64,000 bases of DNA from Bacteroidia bacterium (lineage in GTDB: Bacteria > Bacteroidota > Bacteroidia > B-17B0 > Aurantibacillaceae), in NCBI GenBank assembly GCA_016787705.1, contig JAEUTP010000007.1, forward strand, positions 62,001 through 126,000, read 5' to 3'. The position numbers were made by a program, and so were the translations under genes. The notes beneath the pieces were generated by a model, which saw only the letters and a list, made by a program, of their open reading frames with translations, was not told where the DNA came from and ran no database searches. Shown here piece by piece: positions 28,110 to 34,953 of this stretch. Position 1 is the stretch's first letter, and each line of letters starts with the position of its first letter.

Positions 28110-28130
28110 CAAAAGCACACCGTGCTTTTG
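28110..28130. terminator. Palindrome CAAAAGCAC/GTGCTTTTG
   Basis: A 9-bp perfect stem with a 3-nt loop in the 27983-28213 gap between the convergent mlaF and ABC-F genes. It plausibly ends one or both transcripts, although no long T-run follows. The rest of the gap contains a weaker GTCGAA/TTCGAC dyad near 28066 and no gene. Confidence 0.4.
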
Positions 28131-28213
28131 CCGTGCTCAGAATAAAATCCAACAAAAGATGATGGTGGAAATTATTTGCCAATTTTTGTTTACTTTAAAT
28201 AAACAAAAGAAAA

Positions 28214-30118
28214 TCAAGCTTCTTCCTGTATCTCTAACCAGCGCATCGATTTTTCATCGAGTGCATTGGTGATGGTTTTTAATTCATCACTTAGTTTTTG
28301 AATTTCATTATAATCACTAATGCCGCTTGCTAATTTATCTTCTAATTGTTTTTTCTTTTCTTCCAAAGCGGGCATTTCTTTTTCGAGAATTTCTAATTCG
28401 CGTTGTGTTTTGTATGATAACTTTTTTGCTGGCGTTTCTGTTTTTGGTTTTTCAGCAACAACGGTTTTTTCTTCAACAGGAATTTCAATTTTTAATTCCG
28501 GCATAGGCTCATCTTTTTTATTAGCTTTCCATTCGCGGTACTCGGTATAGTTGCCCGGAAAATCTTTAATAGCCCCATCACCTTCCAGTACAAATGTATG
28601 ATCCACCAAACGGTCAATAAAATACCGGTCGTGCGATACGATCAACACGCAGCCTTTAAATTCTTCCAAAAATTCTTCCAGCGTTTGTAGTGTAACAATG
28701 TCTAAATCGTTAGTAGGCTCATCTAGAATTAGGAAGTTAGGGTTCTTCATTAACACGGTCAATAAATACAACCTCCTTTTTTCGCCACCGCTTAATGTAT
28801 GCGCGTAGCTAAATTGTACGGCCGGTGTAAAATTAAAACGCGTTAATAATTGCGATGCGGAAAGGCTGGTACCGTTAGCTAAAGGAATATGGTCGGCAAT
28901 GTCCTGAACGATCTCAATAATGCGTTTATCATTATTAATTATCATACCTGCTTGTGAATAATAACCAAATACAATGGTATCGCCTAAAGAGACCTTTCCT
29001 GAATCCACCGCTTCTTTGCCCTGGATAATATTTAACAAGGTTGTTTTACCAACTCCGTTCTTTCCAACCACACCAATTTTTTCGCCCGGGATAAAGGTGT
29101 AAGTAAAAGGATCATTTAAAATAGTTTTGTTGGGATAATTTTTTGTGATCTTATGCAGCTCTACCACCTTCGATCCCATGCGCTCCATTTTTACAGTGAG
29201 CTCAATTTTTTTCTCAATGCGTTTTTGTTTCGCTTTTTTCTCAATTTCGTAAAAAGCATCCACTCGCGATTTTGATTTGGTACCGCGGGCCTTTGGCATC
29301 TTGCGAACCCAAACTACTTCGCGACGGTAAGCATTGCGCGCTTTATCAATTTCGGCATTGGCAATTTGTTCGCGTTCTGCTTTCTTTTCTAAATAATAAT
29401 CAAAATTGCCGTTGTATTCGTACAATTGGTAATTATCAATCTCAATAATTTTATCGCACACCTCATCTAAAAAATAACGGTCGTGCGTAACCAATAAAAT
29501 ACTCAATGACGCATCCTGTAAATAATTCTCTAACCACTCAATCATGTCAATGTCTAAATGGTTCGTGGGCTCATCCATAATAATTAAATTCGGACGATTA
29601 ATTAAAGTCAACGCCAGCGCCACACGTTTTTTTTGCCCGCCTGATAATGTTTTTGCAATTTGAGTGGTATCTCTTATTTCTAAGCGCGATAAAATTTCAA
29701 TAATATTTTTTTCATAATCCCAGGCTTCTATCTCGTTCATTGAATTTAAAGCCGCTTCCATTCGGTCGGCCACTTTTGGGTCGGTAGACGTTTCGCTCAG
29801 CTTTATTACCTCATCGTATTCGCGAATGGCCTTTACAAATTTATTATCTGCTGTATCAATTAATTGTTGAATGCTTAAGGATTCATCAAAGGCAAAATTC
29901 TGGTCTAAAAAGCCAATGGTAATATCTTTTCTAAATACTACTTCACCTTCGTCGGCAATTTCAATACCTTTTAAAATTTTAAACAGCGTGGTTTTGCCCG
30001 AGCCGTTTTTTGCAACCAAAGCCAGCTTTTCGCCGTAGTTAATACCAAAGCTGATTTTATTAAATAATTTTTTTGCCCCGTAGGCTTTTGTAAGGTTGTT
30101 TATTGAAAGTAGGTTCAT
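28214..30118 (-). CDS. ABC-F family ATPase (Uup-like)
   Basis: A 634-residue soluble protein with two ABC domains. Domain 1: NGSGKTTL, LSGGQKKR, IIMDEPTNHLD. Domain 2: GKNGVGKTTL, LSGGEKRRL, LILDEPTNDLD. A basic linker (KARGTKSKSRVDAFYEIEKK) and a C-terminal coiled coil (LEILEKEMPALEEKKKQLED) match the Uup subgroup. ABC-F proteins act on the ribosome in translation factor or resistance roles; no membrane part exists. I chose the ATG at 30118; the frame extends to 30331 but those residues have no ABC-F resemblance. A TACCTTTG promoter sits directly before the ATG. Confidence 0.92.
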   Translation of the reverse strand: MNLLSINNLTKAYGAKKLFNKISFGINYGEKLALVAKNGSGKTTLFKILKGIEIADEGEVVFRKDITIGFLDQNFAFDESLSIQQLIDTADNKFVKAIREYDEVIKLSETSTDPKVADRMEAALNSMNEIEAWDYEKNIIEILSRLEIRDTTQIAKTLSGGQKKRVALALTLINRPNLIIMDEPTNHLDIDMIEWLENYLQDASLSILLVTHDRYFLDEVCDKIIEIDNYQLYEYNGNFDYYLEKKAEREQIANAEIDKARNAYRREVVWVRKMPKARGTKSKSRVDAFYEIEKKAKQKRIEKKIELTVKMERMGSKVVELHKITKNYPNKTILNDPFTYTFIPGEKIGVVGKNGVGKTTLLNIIQGKEAVDSGKVSLGDTIVFGYYSQAGMIINNDKRIIEIVQDIADHIPLANGTSLSASQLLTRFNFTPAVQFSYAHTLSGGEKRRLYLLTVLMKNPNFLILDEPTNDLDIVTLQTLEEFLEEFKGCVLIVSHDRYFIDRLVDHTFVLEGDGAIKDFPGNYTEYREWKANKKDEPMPELKIEIPVEEKTVVAEKPKTETPAKKLSYKTQRELEILEKEMPALEEKKKQLEDKLASGISDYNEIQKLSDELKTITNALDEKSMRWLEIQEEA

Positions 30119-30124
30119 GCGCCG

Positions 30125-30132
30125 CAAAGGTA
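30125..30132 (-). promoter_or_regulatory. -7 element TACCTTTG of the ABC-F gene
   Basis: TAnnTTTG on the minus strand; the ATG at 30118 begins about 7 nt from the terminal G. A leaderless or nearly leaderless message is expected. Confidence 0.55.
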
Positions 30133-30252
30133 CGGTGTTTTGGTGAATTGAACGAGTTTTTCTGTATTTTACAATATAGCCATGGTGCAAACGTGCCTGT
30201 GAGGAGCTGAAAGGGGAAGATTTGTTAAAAAGGCTTATTTTATAACTATTGG

Positions 30253-30326
30253 TATAGGATATCCTAACTGTTACTATAGGACATCCTAACCGTAACATAA
30301 CTGTAAGGTAACACTTGCCTAACTGT
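30253..30326. promoter_or_regulatory. Phased TAACYGT array with a 22-bp tandem repeat
   Basis: Two 22-bp tandem units (30253-30274, 30275-30296; 19 of 22 identical), each containing TATAGGATATCCTAAC-like sequence. The core TAACYGT occurs at 30265, 30287, 30298 and 30320, so the spacings are 22, 11 and 22 bp, whole helical turns. It lies about 140-200 bp upstream of the ABC-F start. This is consistent with cooperative binding of a regulator, but no protein is identified. The remaining part of 30119-30576 holds no gene. Confidence 0.5.
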
Positions 30327-30576
30327 ATCACAGACTATGCACAATCGCTATTTCTATGTGGCGGGTATTAACAGTGCGGAGATAGTGAATTAGCCCGACA
30401 AATTGAAATAATGAGAAATTTTTATCAAATAATCTTTAACCGGCTTTTTATGTTTGTTGCTTGTTACAAAGCCAAGCGTAAATAAAAATTAATTGCTACT
30501 GTAAATATGTAAGTGGCTATAAAACATATTGAGTAGATTAACCCATTTTAGACAAAGCACCGTTAATTGCCTTTTT

Positions 30577-31659
30577 TTACCCTTTTAGTGTTTCTATTGC
30601 TTTGGTTATTACAGGATCTGTTCCATTTGTTATATCAGATTTTGAGTTTTTAATTTCAATTTTTGCCGGCACACCTTTATCTTCTAATATTTCTTTATCT
30701 GTTGAATAGTAGCATTGATTTGAAAGTGTAAACGAAATTTTATTTGATAAATCGGTTCCAAACATATCCGATAACATTCCCGAAGTATTCGTTCCAATTG
30801 TAGTTACATTTGATTGTTGATATAAAGAAATAGTAAAATCTTCTGCTGAACTTGCTGTTTTATCACTTGTTAAAATAACAACCGGTTTCAAAAACTGCAG
30901 GCCTTTATTTGGTTCAATATAATTAGGTTCAAGTTCTGTAAATTTTTCATAACCACCTTTTTGTCTGATTGCTTTGTAATGTGTTAATGTTTTTGCTTTT
31001 ACAAATCTACTAGCAAGTTCAATTCCACCATGTCCGCCACCATTTGTTCGCAGATCGATAATAAGTGCTTTTTTATTGCCGCATGTAATCAATAAACTGT
31101 CAAATAAAGCCAGCATTAATTTAGTATCTGCATCTTCCTTTTTGTCATCAAAAACGCTTTCTGCATTTGCAAAACATCTCGCAATTCTCAGGTAACAAAA
31201 TTCCGGATTTTCTGAAAAGTAATACAAATTCTCTTCTTTAAAAACGGGGCCAATTCCTTTTGGTTCTGTAAATTTGTTAGTCAGCAAAGTTTTATTTACA
31301 GTTTGCCAAAATTGTTTTTCAATACCTTTAAATTCTTGCAGAAAGAGAGACTTTTTTTTCCCCTTATAAAGGATTTCTTCTCTTTTTGAAATTGTAATGT
31401 GTCCGTCTTTTAATGGTTCAACCATTTGTCCAAATATTGACACAAGGTCCTTTTCTGTTGTCTTTTTTGTTATCAAAGGCCGGTACTTTATATATGTACT
31501 ATCCCAATTCACTCCTTTTAGTTTAAAAAAGGCATAATTATCTTTAAAAGTTGTCCAAAATTTTTCAAAGTCTTTTTCCGGTTCACTCAGTTTTTTTGTT
31601 TGACTTTGTGCAGTGGCTAAACAAGTGAAGAAAAGTAATAATTGTAAAAGTTGTTTCAT
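30577..31659 (-). CDS. S41 family peptidase, secreted
   Basis: A 360-residue protein with a signal peptide (LLQLLLFFTCLATAQ). It has the tail-specific protease fold: the IIDLRTNGGGHGG strand-loop, the nucleophile Ser in TASSAEDF, and upstream PLKDGHITI, typical of S41 proteins without a separate PDZ. Its catalytic Lys is not obvious to me, so enzymatic activity is likely but not proven. It is the last gene of the accessory minus-strand run, 20 bp from the SnoaL-like gene, so they are probably cotranscribed. Substrate unknown. Confidence 0.85.
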   Translation of the reverse strand: MKQLLQLLLFFTCLATAQSQTKKLSEPEKDFEKFWTTFKDNYAFFKLKGVNWDSTYIKYRPLITKKTTEKDLVSIFGQMVEPLKDGHITISKREEILYKGKKKSLFLQEFKGIEKQFWQTVNKTLLTNKFTEPKGIGPVFKEENLYYFSENPEFCYLRIARCFANAESVFDDKKEDADTKLMLALFDSLLITCGNKKALIIDLRTNGGGHGGIELASRFVKAKTLTHYKAIRQKGGYEKFTELEPNYIEPNKGLQFLKPVVILTSDKTASSAEDFTISLYQQSNVTTIGTNTSGMLSDMFGTDLSNKISFTLSNQCYYSTDKEILEDKGVPAKIEIKNSKSDITNGTDPVITKAIETLKG

Positions 31660-31679
31660 TGTTAATTTTCTGTTATAGT

Positions 31680-32141
31680 TTACTCTCCTGTTGTTTCTTC
31701 GTTAAAATTGTCGTAGTAAGTAAAGTCTTTTGTTATGATCCCGTTTTCGATTGTCAATATTGTACAAATTGACAATTCAAATTTAGAGTTATCACTTGCT
31801 GTTCCTGTTGAAACAAATTCAACAATTATATGTTTGTCGCCAGACGGATAAGTTTGTATTACTTTATCGTGTAGGTTTGGAAATACCTTGTTTAATTCTG
31901 TGTATTTGTCAACAATTTGCTGCCTTGTTTGCTTTACAATTCCTTGTCCTAAAGAGGGGTCTTTAAATTCGGAAGTTTCGGCATACATATCAGCCATTTT
32001 TGACCATTGATGGTTATTGAAATATTCGAAATATTGTTTTACTAATTTTTCGTTATTTTCATTTCCCAAATTTTTCTGATTTTGGTTGTTACAAGAAATA
32101 ATCGTAAAAGTTGCTAAAAAAAGTGTTGCTATTTTTTTCAT
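31680..32141 (-). CDS. SnoaL/NTF2-like lipoprotein
   Basis: A 153-residue protein with a lipoprotein signal (FLATFTIISC, Cys near 17) and an NTF2-like fold signature: KLVKQYFEYFNNHQWSKMAD, the DPSLGQGIVKQ loop, and the terminal strand ITKDFTYYDNF. Such domains bind small hydrophobic ligands or act as hydrolases or isomerases; no catalytic residue can be assigned here. It probably shares a transcript with the S41 peptidase downstream. The 244-bp gap upstream contains leader repeat copy A and no further gene. Confidence 0.8.
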   Translation of the reverse strand: MKKIATLFLATFTIISCNNQNQKNLGNENNEKLVKQYFEYFNNHQWSKMADMYAETSEFKDPSLGQGIVKQTRQQIVDKYTELNKVFPNLHDKVIQTYPSGDKHIIVEFVSTGTASDNSKFELSICTILTIENGIITKDFTYYDNFNEETTGE

Positions 32142-32220
32142 ATTTTATATGTATTAATTTGTTTAAACTTTATTTTATTATCGCGCTATCTTTTGCAGGA
32201 TCTATAGAGCCTTACTACTA

Positions 32221-32305
32221 AGCGGTATAAAGCCATGTTTAATTGTTTGTAAACGTTTGTTGTTGCTTGATGTAAAACTACAATTATTTTAAATAAAAAC
32301 ACCTA
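32221..32305 (-). repeat. Leader repeat, copy A
   Basis: An ~85-bp segment 80-164 bp upstream of the SnoaL gene that matches 34648-34734 (copy B) at roughly 85% identity, including TTTAATTGTTTGTAAACG and GTTTGTTGTTG. On the minus strand both copies contain a TAGYTTTACAT element that could be a -7 region. The two genes concerned are unrelated, so the DNA upstream of them was shared by duplication or by insertion of both genes in the same kind of site. Confidence 0.7.
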
Positions 32306-32385
32306 TGCGCAGTACGCAACTAAAAAAAAAGCACTGGATTTTGGGGACTTTTTATAAAACATATTTTAACCACACTATTTTTTTG

Positions 32386-33291
32386 TTACTCCAATACTGT
32401 TATTCCCGTTAAATTTGCTTCGTTATTTTTTAAGAAGGCATAGGTTAACTTATCCACCTTACAGTTTATAAATTGAACTTTTTTTAATTTATCATTATAC
32501 TTAAAAAAGGTGTTTAGAATAATTGCGTTCTCGAACTTAACGCTATAAAATCCGCAATGTTCAAAATGGCAATCTTCAAACGTTCCTGTAAACGTCATGT
32601 TGCTTAAGTTGGACTTAAAAAATTTTGTGAACTTCCAAACCACATCAGTAACCACATTACTCTCTAAATTTGATTCGAGAATTTCTGTTCCTGAAAAGTT
32701 GGCTCCGGAGAAATTGCATTTTTCAATATTACTTTTACAAAATTCAGCATCTATAAAAGAACATTTATGAAACTGATTATTTAACAGGTTGGATGACCTG
32801 ATTTTTCCGTCTCTGATGTCTGAAACTGAAAAATCGCATTTTTCAATATTGTTTTTTTCAAGTGTCAAGCCCGACAGATCGGAGTTCGTGAATTGGCAGT
32901 TAATCATATTTGAAGAACTGAATTTTTCTTTTAAATTCTTCAAGCCTGAAAAATCAGCGTCGGCCCAGTTTCCTTTAGACATATCCCAGTTCCAGTCAAA
33001 GCTATTTTTTGGTCGGTCAATTATTAATTCTTCTTTTTTAAGGCTGATGGTTTTGGCGTTTGGTGTTTTGGTTTCAAATTCCTGGAAACTATCTGAGAAG
33101 TAGTTAAGGTCAACACCCAAAATTTCTGCTAGCTTGTTTAGGGTGCTGATGTCGGGCATGGATTCTCCACGTTCCCATTTACCTACTGCCTGGGGGCTGA
33201 TAGACACTTTTTGTGAAAGTTCTGCTTGCGAAAGATTGATCTTCTTTCTTGCTTCGGCAATTTTATTGCCAATTGATTTTGAATTTAGCAT
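32386..33291 (-). CDS. XRE-type HTH regulator with pentapeptide repeats
   Basis: A 301-residue protein. Residues ~5-65 form a helix-turn-helix of the Xre/Cro type (KIAEARKKINLSQAELSQKV, AVGKWERGESMPDISTLNKL). From ~95 to ~285 there are pentapeptide-like repeats, A(D/N)LxX type: for example SNMINCQFTNSDLSGLTLEK, NIEKCNFSGANFSGTEIL. Such fusions are common in this phylum; the right-handed beta-helix may sense a ligand or partner. Promoter and a triple 21-bp repeat lie just upstream (see separate entries), consistent with autoregulation or activation. Placement in an accessory block suggests a role as the local regulator. Confidence 0.9.
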   Translation of the reverse strand: MLNSKSIGNKIAEARKKINLSQAELSQKVSISPQAVGKWERGESMPDISTLNKLAEILGVDLNYFSDSFQEFETKTPNAKTISLKKEELIIDRPKNSFDWNWDMSKGNWADADFSGLKNLKEKFSSSNMINCQFTNSDLSGLTLEKNNIEKCDFSVSDIRDGKIRSSNLLNNQFHKCSFIDAEFCKSNIEKCNFSGANFSGTEILESNLESNVVTDVVWKFTKFFKSNLSNMTFTGTFEDCHFEHCGFYSVKFENAIILNTFFKYNDKLKKVQFINCKVDKLTYAFLKNNEANLTGITVLE

Positions 33292-33315
33292 CGTGTTTAT
33301 TTTTTTGTGATGCTA

Positions 33316-33347
33316 CAAAGTTACGCTGTTACATAAGCATTGTGCAA
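33316..33347 (-). promoter_or_regulatory. Promoter of the XRE gene
   Basis: Minus-strand TAACTTTG at 33316-33323 (exact TAnnTTTG) with TTG at 33345-33347, 21 bp between them. The start codon follows about 25 bp beyond the -7 element. Confidence 0.75.
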
Positions 33348-33365
33348 AAAATGAGCGCTACCCTT

Positions 33366-33428
33366 GGTTGTTTTTACACTACTTTTGGTTGTATTACCAC
33401 AACCAGCGGTTGTTTTTATAAGGCCGGT
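33366..33428 (-). promoter_or_regulatory. Three 21-bp direct repeats, putative operator
   Basis: GGTTGT begins at 33366, 33387 and 33408, with exactly 21-bp spacing, two helical turns. The fuller core is GGTTGTWTTWM (GGTTGTTTTTA, GGTTGTATTAC, GGTTGTTTTTA). The array begins 18 bp upstream of the -33 element, a class I activator-like distance. The binding protein is unknown; the XRE protein is the natural candidate. Confidence 0.6.
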
Positions 33429-33491
33429 TAATTTCTACCAGTTTTTAGCGTAAAATTGCCGTTGTAGTTCGGCCGTTTTGTTTAAGATTGT

Positions 33492-33590
33492 ATTTAACGG
33501 TTTGCAAGCAGGCATCAGTTTTTGGCTATTGTCCACCCGTGTATTTGAGCAGCCCTGCCCCAAAAATTGTGCTTGCTTGCTGTTAGTGCC
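33492..33590 (-). other. attC-like element candidate
   Basis: Minus-strand order: GGCACTAAC, A, GCAAGCA, ~65 bp, TGCTTGC, AAACC, GTTAAAT. The arms GCAAGCA/TGCTTGC are complementary, as attC L-arms are, and the outer copy GTTAGTGCC occurs upstream of the same 330-residue gene at 34631-34639. The outermost R arms do not match well, so this is weak. The remaining 33429-33603 sequence contains no gene. Confidence 0.25.
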
Positions 33591-33603
33591 TAGTGCTTTT
33601 TTG

Positions 33604-34596
33604 TCAATTAAGTTTGTCTGCACCAGTCAATTTTTTCAGCATTTTAATTTTGAATAATTCGAAAACACTTGGAGGGCCGTCATTGTGAGTTCTGCTACCA
33701 AGTGTCTCGCTAGGATTAAATTTAGCGGAGTCAATCATAGTTTCAAGTAATTTCTCGGACAGTTTAGTTTTTTCTGCTGAGTCGGGTAGTTTTTCAATTT
33801 CTCTTTTGTCCGCCTCGTATGATTTTGCCAAGACCTCTTTATGAGCATATTCTTGTTGAAGTCGTTTGTTTTGACTTTGTTGTTTGCTAGCAAATATTGC
33901 AAGCCAAAATGCCGGAACAAAAAACGGAAGTCTTGAAATAACTTTTAAAAATGCGTCCTCAACTGATGAAGCGTCTTTAAGATTTGAAATTGCAAACAAA
34001 ATAATACAGCAAAGGGTCACAACAAATGTTATTGCCCAACCCCAATATGGTTTATTGTACGAAATTCTTTGGTCTTGATATGCTTTTGCTAAACCTGTAG
34101 CAGTTGCACCTGGTAGCAAACCTTCAATTTTTTTAAAAAGGGTATCTGAATTGTCTTCCCATAATTTTTTCTTGGTTTTTATTTCATTTTCGAGTTCGTC
34201 AATTCGTTGCTTTTGTCCAACTATGTTTTTTTCTTGGTCGCCAAGTAATTCAATTTTGTAATTTTCTATTGCTTTAACTTCAGCTTCTGATTTTATTCTG
34301 TCTGATGAAACAGAAGAGAATGCCTCTCTAAAAAGTTCAATTTGTGATTTATCTTGTCCTTCCTTTGGGCGCAATATTTCGCTATGAAATTCATTAATCT
34401 TGTCAACGTTTGCAGAAATAGTGCTAATTGTGGATTCCATTGTTGCAAGTCGAGCTGTCATTTGCTCTCTCAAAGTAGGCTTGCCTTCTGTCGCCACGTT
34501 AATGTCATTTTTGTAAGCCTCTATTTCAAGCTTTAAAGTGTCCCGTTGACTTATTAAGTTTGCAATTTCTTGCTGAATTTCGTTCTTGTCTTCCAT
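33604..34596 (-). CDS. Membrane protein with N-terminal coiled coil and C-terminal helical tail
   Basis: A 330-residue protein of unknown function. The first ~150 residues are coiled coil (QQEIANLISQRDTLKLEIEA, VGQKQRIDELENEIKTKKK). A short LLPGATATGLAKAY linker precedes two transmembrane segments (WGWAITFVVTLCCIILFAI and LPFFVPAFWLAIFA). The C-terminal ~100 residues include a characteristic SQNKRLQQEYAHKEVLAKSY motif followed by LSEKLLETMIDSAKFNPSETL, as in a number of uncharacterised bacterial membrane sensors, some of them found in defence-rich regions. A link to defence is inference only. Flanked by leader repeat B and inverted GGCACTAAC copies. Confidence 0.7.
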   Translation of the reverse strand: MEDKNEIQQEIANLISQRDTLKLEIEAYKNDINVATEGKPTLREQMTARLATMESTISTISANVDKINEFHSEILRPKEGQDKSQIELFREAFSSVSSDRIKSEAEVKAIENYKIELLGDQEKNIVGQKQRIDELENEIKTKKKLWEDNSDTLFKKIEGLLPGATATGLAKAYQDQRISYNKPYWGWAITFVVTLCCIILFAISNLKDASSVEDAFLKVISRLPFFVPAFWLAIFASKQQSQNKRLQQEYAHKEVLAKSYEADKREIEKLPDSAEKTKLSEKLLETMIDSAKFNPSETLGSRTHNDGPPSVFELFKIKMLKKLTGADKLN

Positions 34597-34647
34597 GTTG
34601 GTATCTATTTAAGTGGGTCGTCTAAGCATTGGCACTAACTTATCGCT

Positions 34648-34734
34648 AGGCGCCATAAAGCCGTTTTTAATTGTTTGTAAACGTTTGTTGTTGGTTTATG
34701 TAAAGCTACAAACTATTTTAAACAAAAACACCTA
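34648..34734 (-). repeat. Leader repeat, copy B
   Basis: Second copy of the ~85-bp segment, 52-138 bp upstream of the 330-residue gene. It is followed on the plus strand by the hairpin CCTACTG/CAGTAGG (34731-34748). In the 34597-34953 gap this repeat, that hairpin and the terminator below are the only structures; no gene. Confidence 0.7.
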
Positions 34735-34885
34735 CTGCCAGCAGTAGGTAATTTGTTGTGTACCGGCAATTAAGCTTAATTGTTTTGCCCTTACTATCAG
34801 TCAATTTATAATAAGGCGCTCATTAAAGGCCTGTTTTCCTTCTCTTTTTAAAGCAAGTAACTTAAAAAATAAATAATAAAATAAA

Positions 34886-34915
34886 AAGGCCCGGCTAATT
34901 AGCTAACCGGGCCTT
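34886..34915 (-). terminator. Terminator of the T9SS gene at 34954
   Basis: AAGGCCCGG/CCGGGCCTT 9-bp GC-rich stem, with T-rich DNA beyond it on the minus strand, about 40 bp past the stop at 34954. Confidence 0.85.
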
Positions 34916-34953
34916 GCCATAAAGTAAAGGTGAAAAATAACTTTTGTTATTAG

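Noticed and set aside
30119-30331. A longer N-terminus for the ABC-F protein
   Set aside because: The extra 71 residues have no ABC-F similarity, and a TACCTTTG promoter lies between this region and the ATG at 30118.
33435-33623. A 62-residue ORF on the minus strand
   Set aside because: It overlaps the end of the 330-residue gene, has no signal or domain features, and lies over the attC-like element; likely chance.
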